From contig NZ_FNHH01000009.1 in assembly GCF_900103545.1 (NCBI RefSeq), forward strand, positions 103,882 through 167,881: a stretch of 64,000 nucleotides of DNA. The letters are read 5' to 3'. Within the stretch, counting starts at the first letter, position 1; every line of letters starts with the position of its first letter. Below are positions 63,412-64,000 of this stretch, piece after piece. Position numbers and translations under genes: made by a program. Under the pieces are notes generated by a model. It was not told the origin of the DNA. It searched no databases and saw nothing but the letters and a program-made list of their open reading frames with translations. The stretch comes from Daejeonella rubra (GTDB taxonomy: Bacteria > Bacteroidota > Bacteroidia > Sphingobacteriales > Sphingobacteriaceae).

Positions 63412-64000
63412 CTTATCTTTTTGAATATAATACTAAAACCATTGAAACTACCCTGTCTGGATTTCACTACAATAGTAAACAGAAGAAGGACTGAATATTG
63501 AGCTTAATGTCAAAAAATCAAATTTTTAATACAGGCATAGTTATTGTTTAAGATAATACATATTAGACCCTACATACCTAAATAAAACCTTTTGAAACAA
63601 AATTCAAGAGGTTTTATTGTTTATAGATCAGTTGGACTTGCATTCCGGTTTCAAAAAAACTGAAATCAAATATCAGGGATCAGGTTCAAATTTATGGAGT
63701 TACGAGAAGCTTGAATTCAGGGTTAAAAAACTTCCTACACAATTCATTCCATGCTTTTCATAGCCGAATTATTCCGGAATACCTTTCTGATTATTTTAAG
63801 CTGGTCAGCTACGCGGATAGTGCGATCTTACAGTTTCTGCGGTACACCAATCCCAATCAAACCCGGCTCTATCCCACCGGTATTTTGCAATATTCCTGCC
63901 TCTGCTCTTTCGGCGCGATACCCTAACCAGAACCTGAGGTTCCGCTTCTATCGTTTTAAATAACTTTATTTGTAGTTTACTATCTGCCGGATAGTTTATC
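63412..64000. other. 589-bp region at the right edge without a supportable gene
   Basis: No frame gives a recognisable protein on either strand. A long imperfect hairpin lies at 63581-63618 (16-bp stem with one wobble on the plus strand, loop ACAAAA). From about 63740 to 63935 the sequence becomes distinctly GC-richer than its neighbours, with short frames of low plausibility in several readings. It could be a decayed gene or mobile element, or part of a feature continuing beyond the window. Confidence 0.5.

Noticed and set aside
63711..63963. Two overlapping plus-strand short frames at the right edge
   Set aside because: They overlap in different frames, have no recognisable motif, and the local composition is atypical.
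1..64000. CRISPR arrays, prophage genes, insertion sequences, tRNA genes, toxin-antitoxin pairs or defence clusters
   Set aside because: I looked for repeats with spacers, transposases, integrases, tRNA T-loop patterns and typical defence proteins and found none that can be supported.

Overview
This window is a chromosome segment from a member of the phylum Bacteroidota. The evidence is an AT-rich genome, the Bacteroidota -7 promoter element TAnnTTTG upstream of at least a dozen genes, and a set of proteins typical of the phylum. These include type III glutamine synthetase, an S46 dipeptidyl-peptidase, an Oar-like TonB-dependent receptor with a carboxypeptidase-regulatory domain, split PntA subunits, a DUF2027-Smr protein, a DUF3347 lipoprotein, a VF530-family protein and a TPR/beta-propeller/OmpA protein. 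I cannot resolve the class or genus. ETF, dihydrolipoyl dehydrogenase, citrate synthase and proton-translocating transhydrogenase suggest respiratory metabolism. KDO and mannose-nucleotide genes indicate a Gram-negative envelope.

Layout. 0-4.4 kb: the 3' end of a Cu+ P-type ATPase and rnhA, facing a four-gene minus-strand operon (VOC protein, trmN6, metallophosphoesterase, fbp). 4.4-8.5 kb: a long leader region, glnN, a UUCG hairpin, a 21-bp tandem repeat array, and purM. 8.5-14.3 kb: an S46 peptidase and a large TonB-dependent receptor on the minus strand. 14.4-22.9 kb: lpdA, an MBL hydrolase, an aldo/keto reductase, smc, a secreted M28 peptidase, and RNase P RNA. 22.9-30.4 kb: an NtrX-like regulator, pntAA-pntAB-pntB, lepA and folD. 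30.4-34.5 kb: a small hypothetical membrane protein, a Rieske protein, queE, a PorE-like OmpA protein, and a DUF6526 protein. 34.6-38 kb: a three-gene exported carbohydrate cluster. 38-43.9 kb: kdsA and recQ diverging from kdsD and manC, then rlmB. 44-51.2 kb: dnaB with an unusual leader, chrA and a TPR gene, then etfB-etfA-bfn-nupC. 51.2-63.4 kb: gltA, a DUF3347 lipoprotein, VF530, smr, prfC, an L,D-transpeptidase, htpG, an M14 peptidase, an SpmA-SpmB fusion, and a hotdog thioesterase. The last ~590 bp contain no supportable gene.

Functional themes are core metabolism (nitrogen, purine, folate, TCA cycle, redox balancing), envelope synthesis (kdsD and kdsA for KDO, manC, L,D-transpeptidase) and information processing (dnaB, smc, recQ, lepA, prfC, rlmB, rnpB). 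I saw no prophage, CRISPR array, toxin-antitoxin pair, defence island, intact insertion sequence or tRNA.

The most unusual signal is upstream of dnaB. A near-perfect extended Shine-Dalgarno sequence, rare in Bacteroidota, precedes a 25-codon ORF whose stop overlaps the dnaB start (ATGA). A perfect 22-bp palindrome lies just upstream. Other points of interest are the tandem array before purM, genes with -7 elements so close to the ATG that their mRNAs may be leaderless, and the exported sugar-acid-type enzyme cluster.
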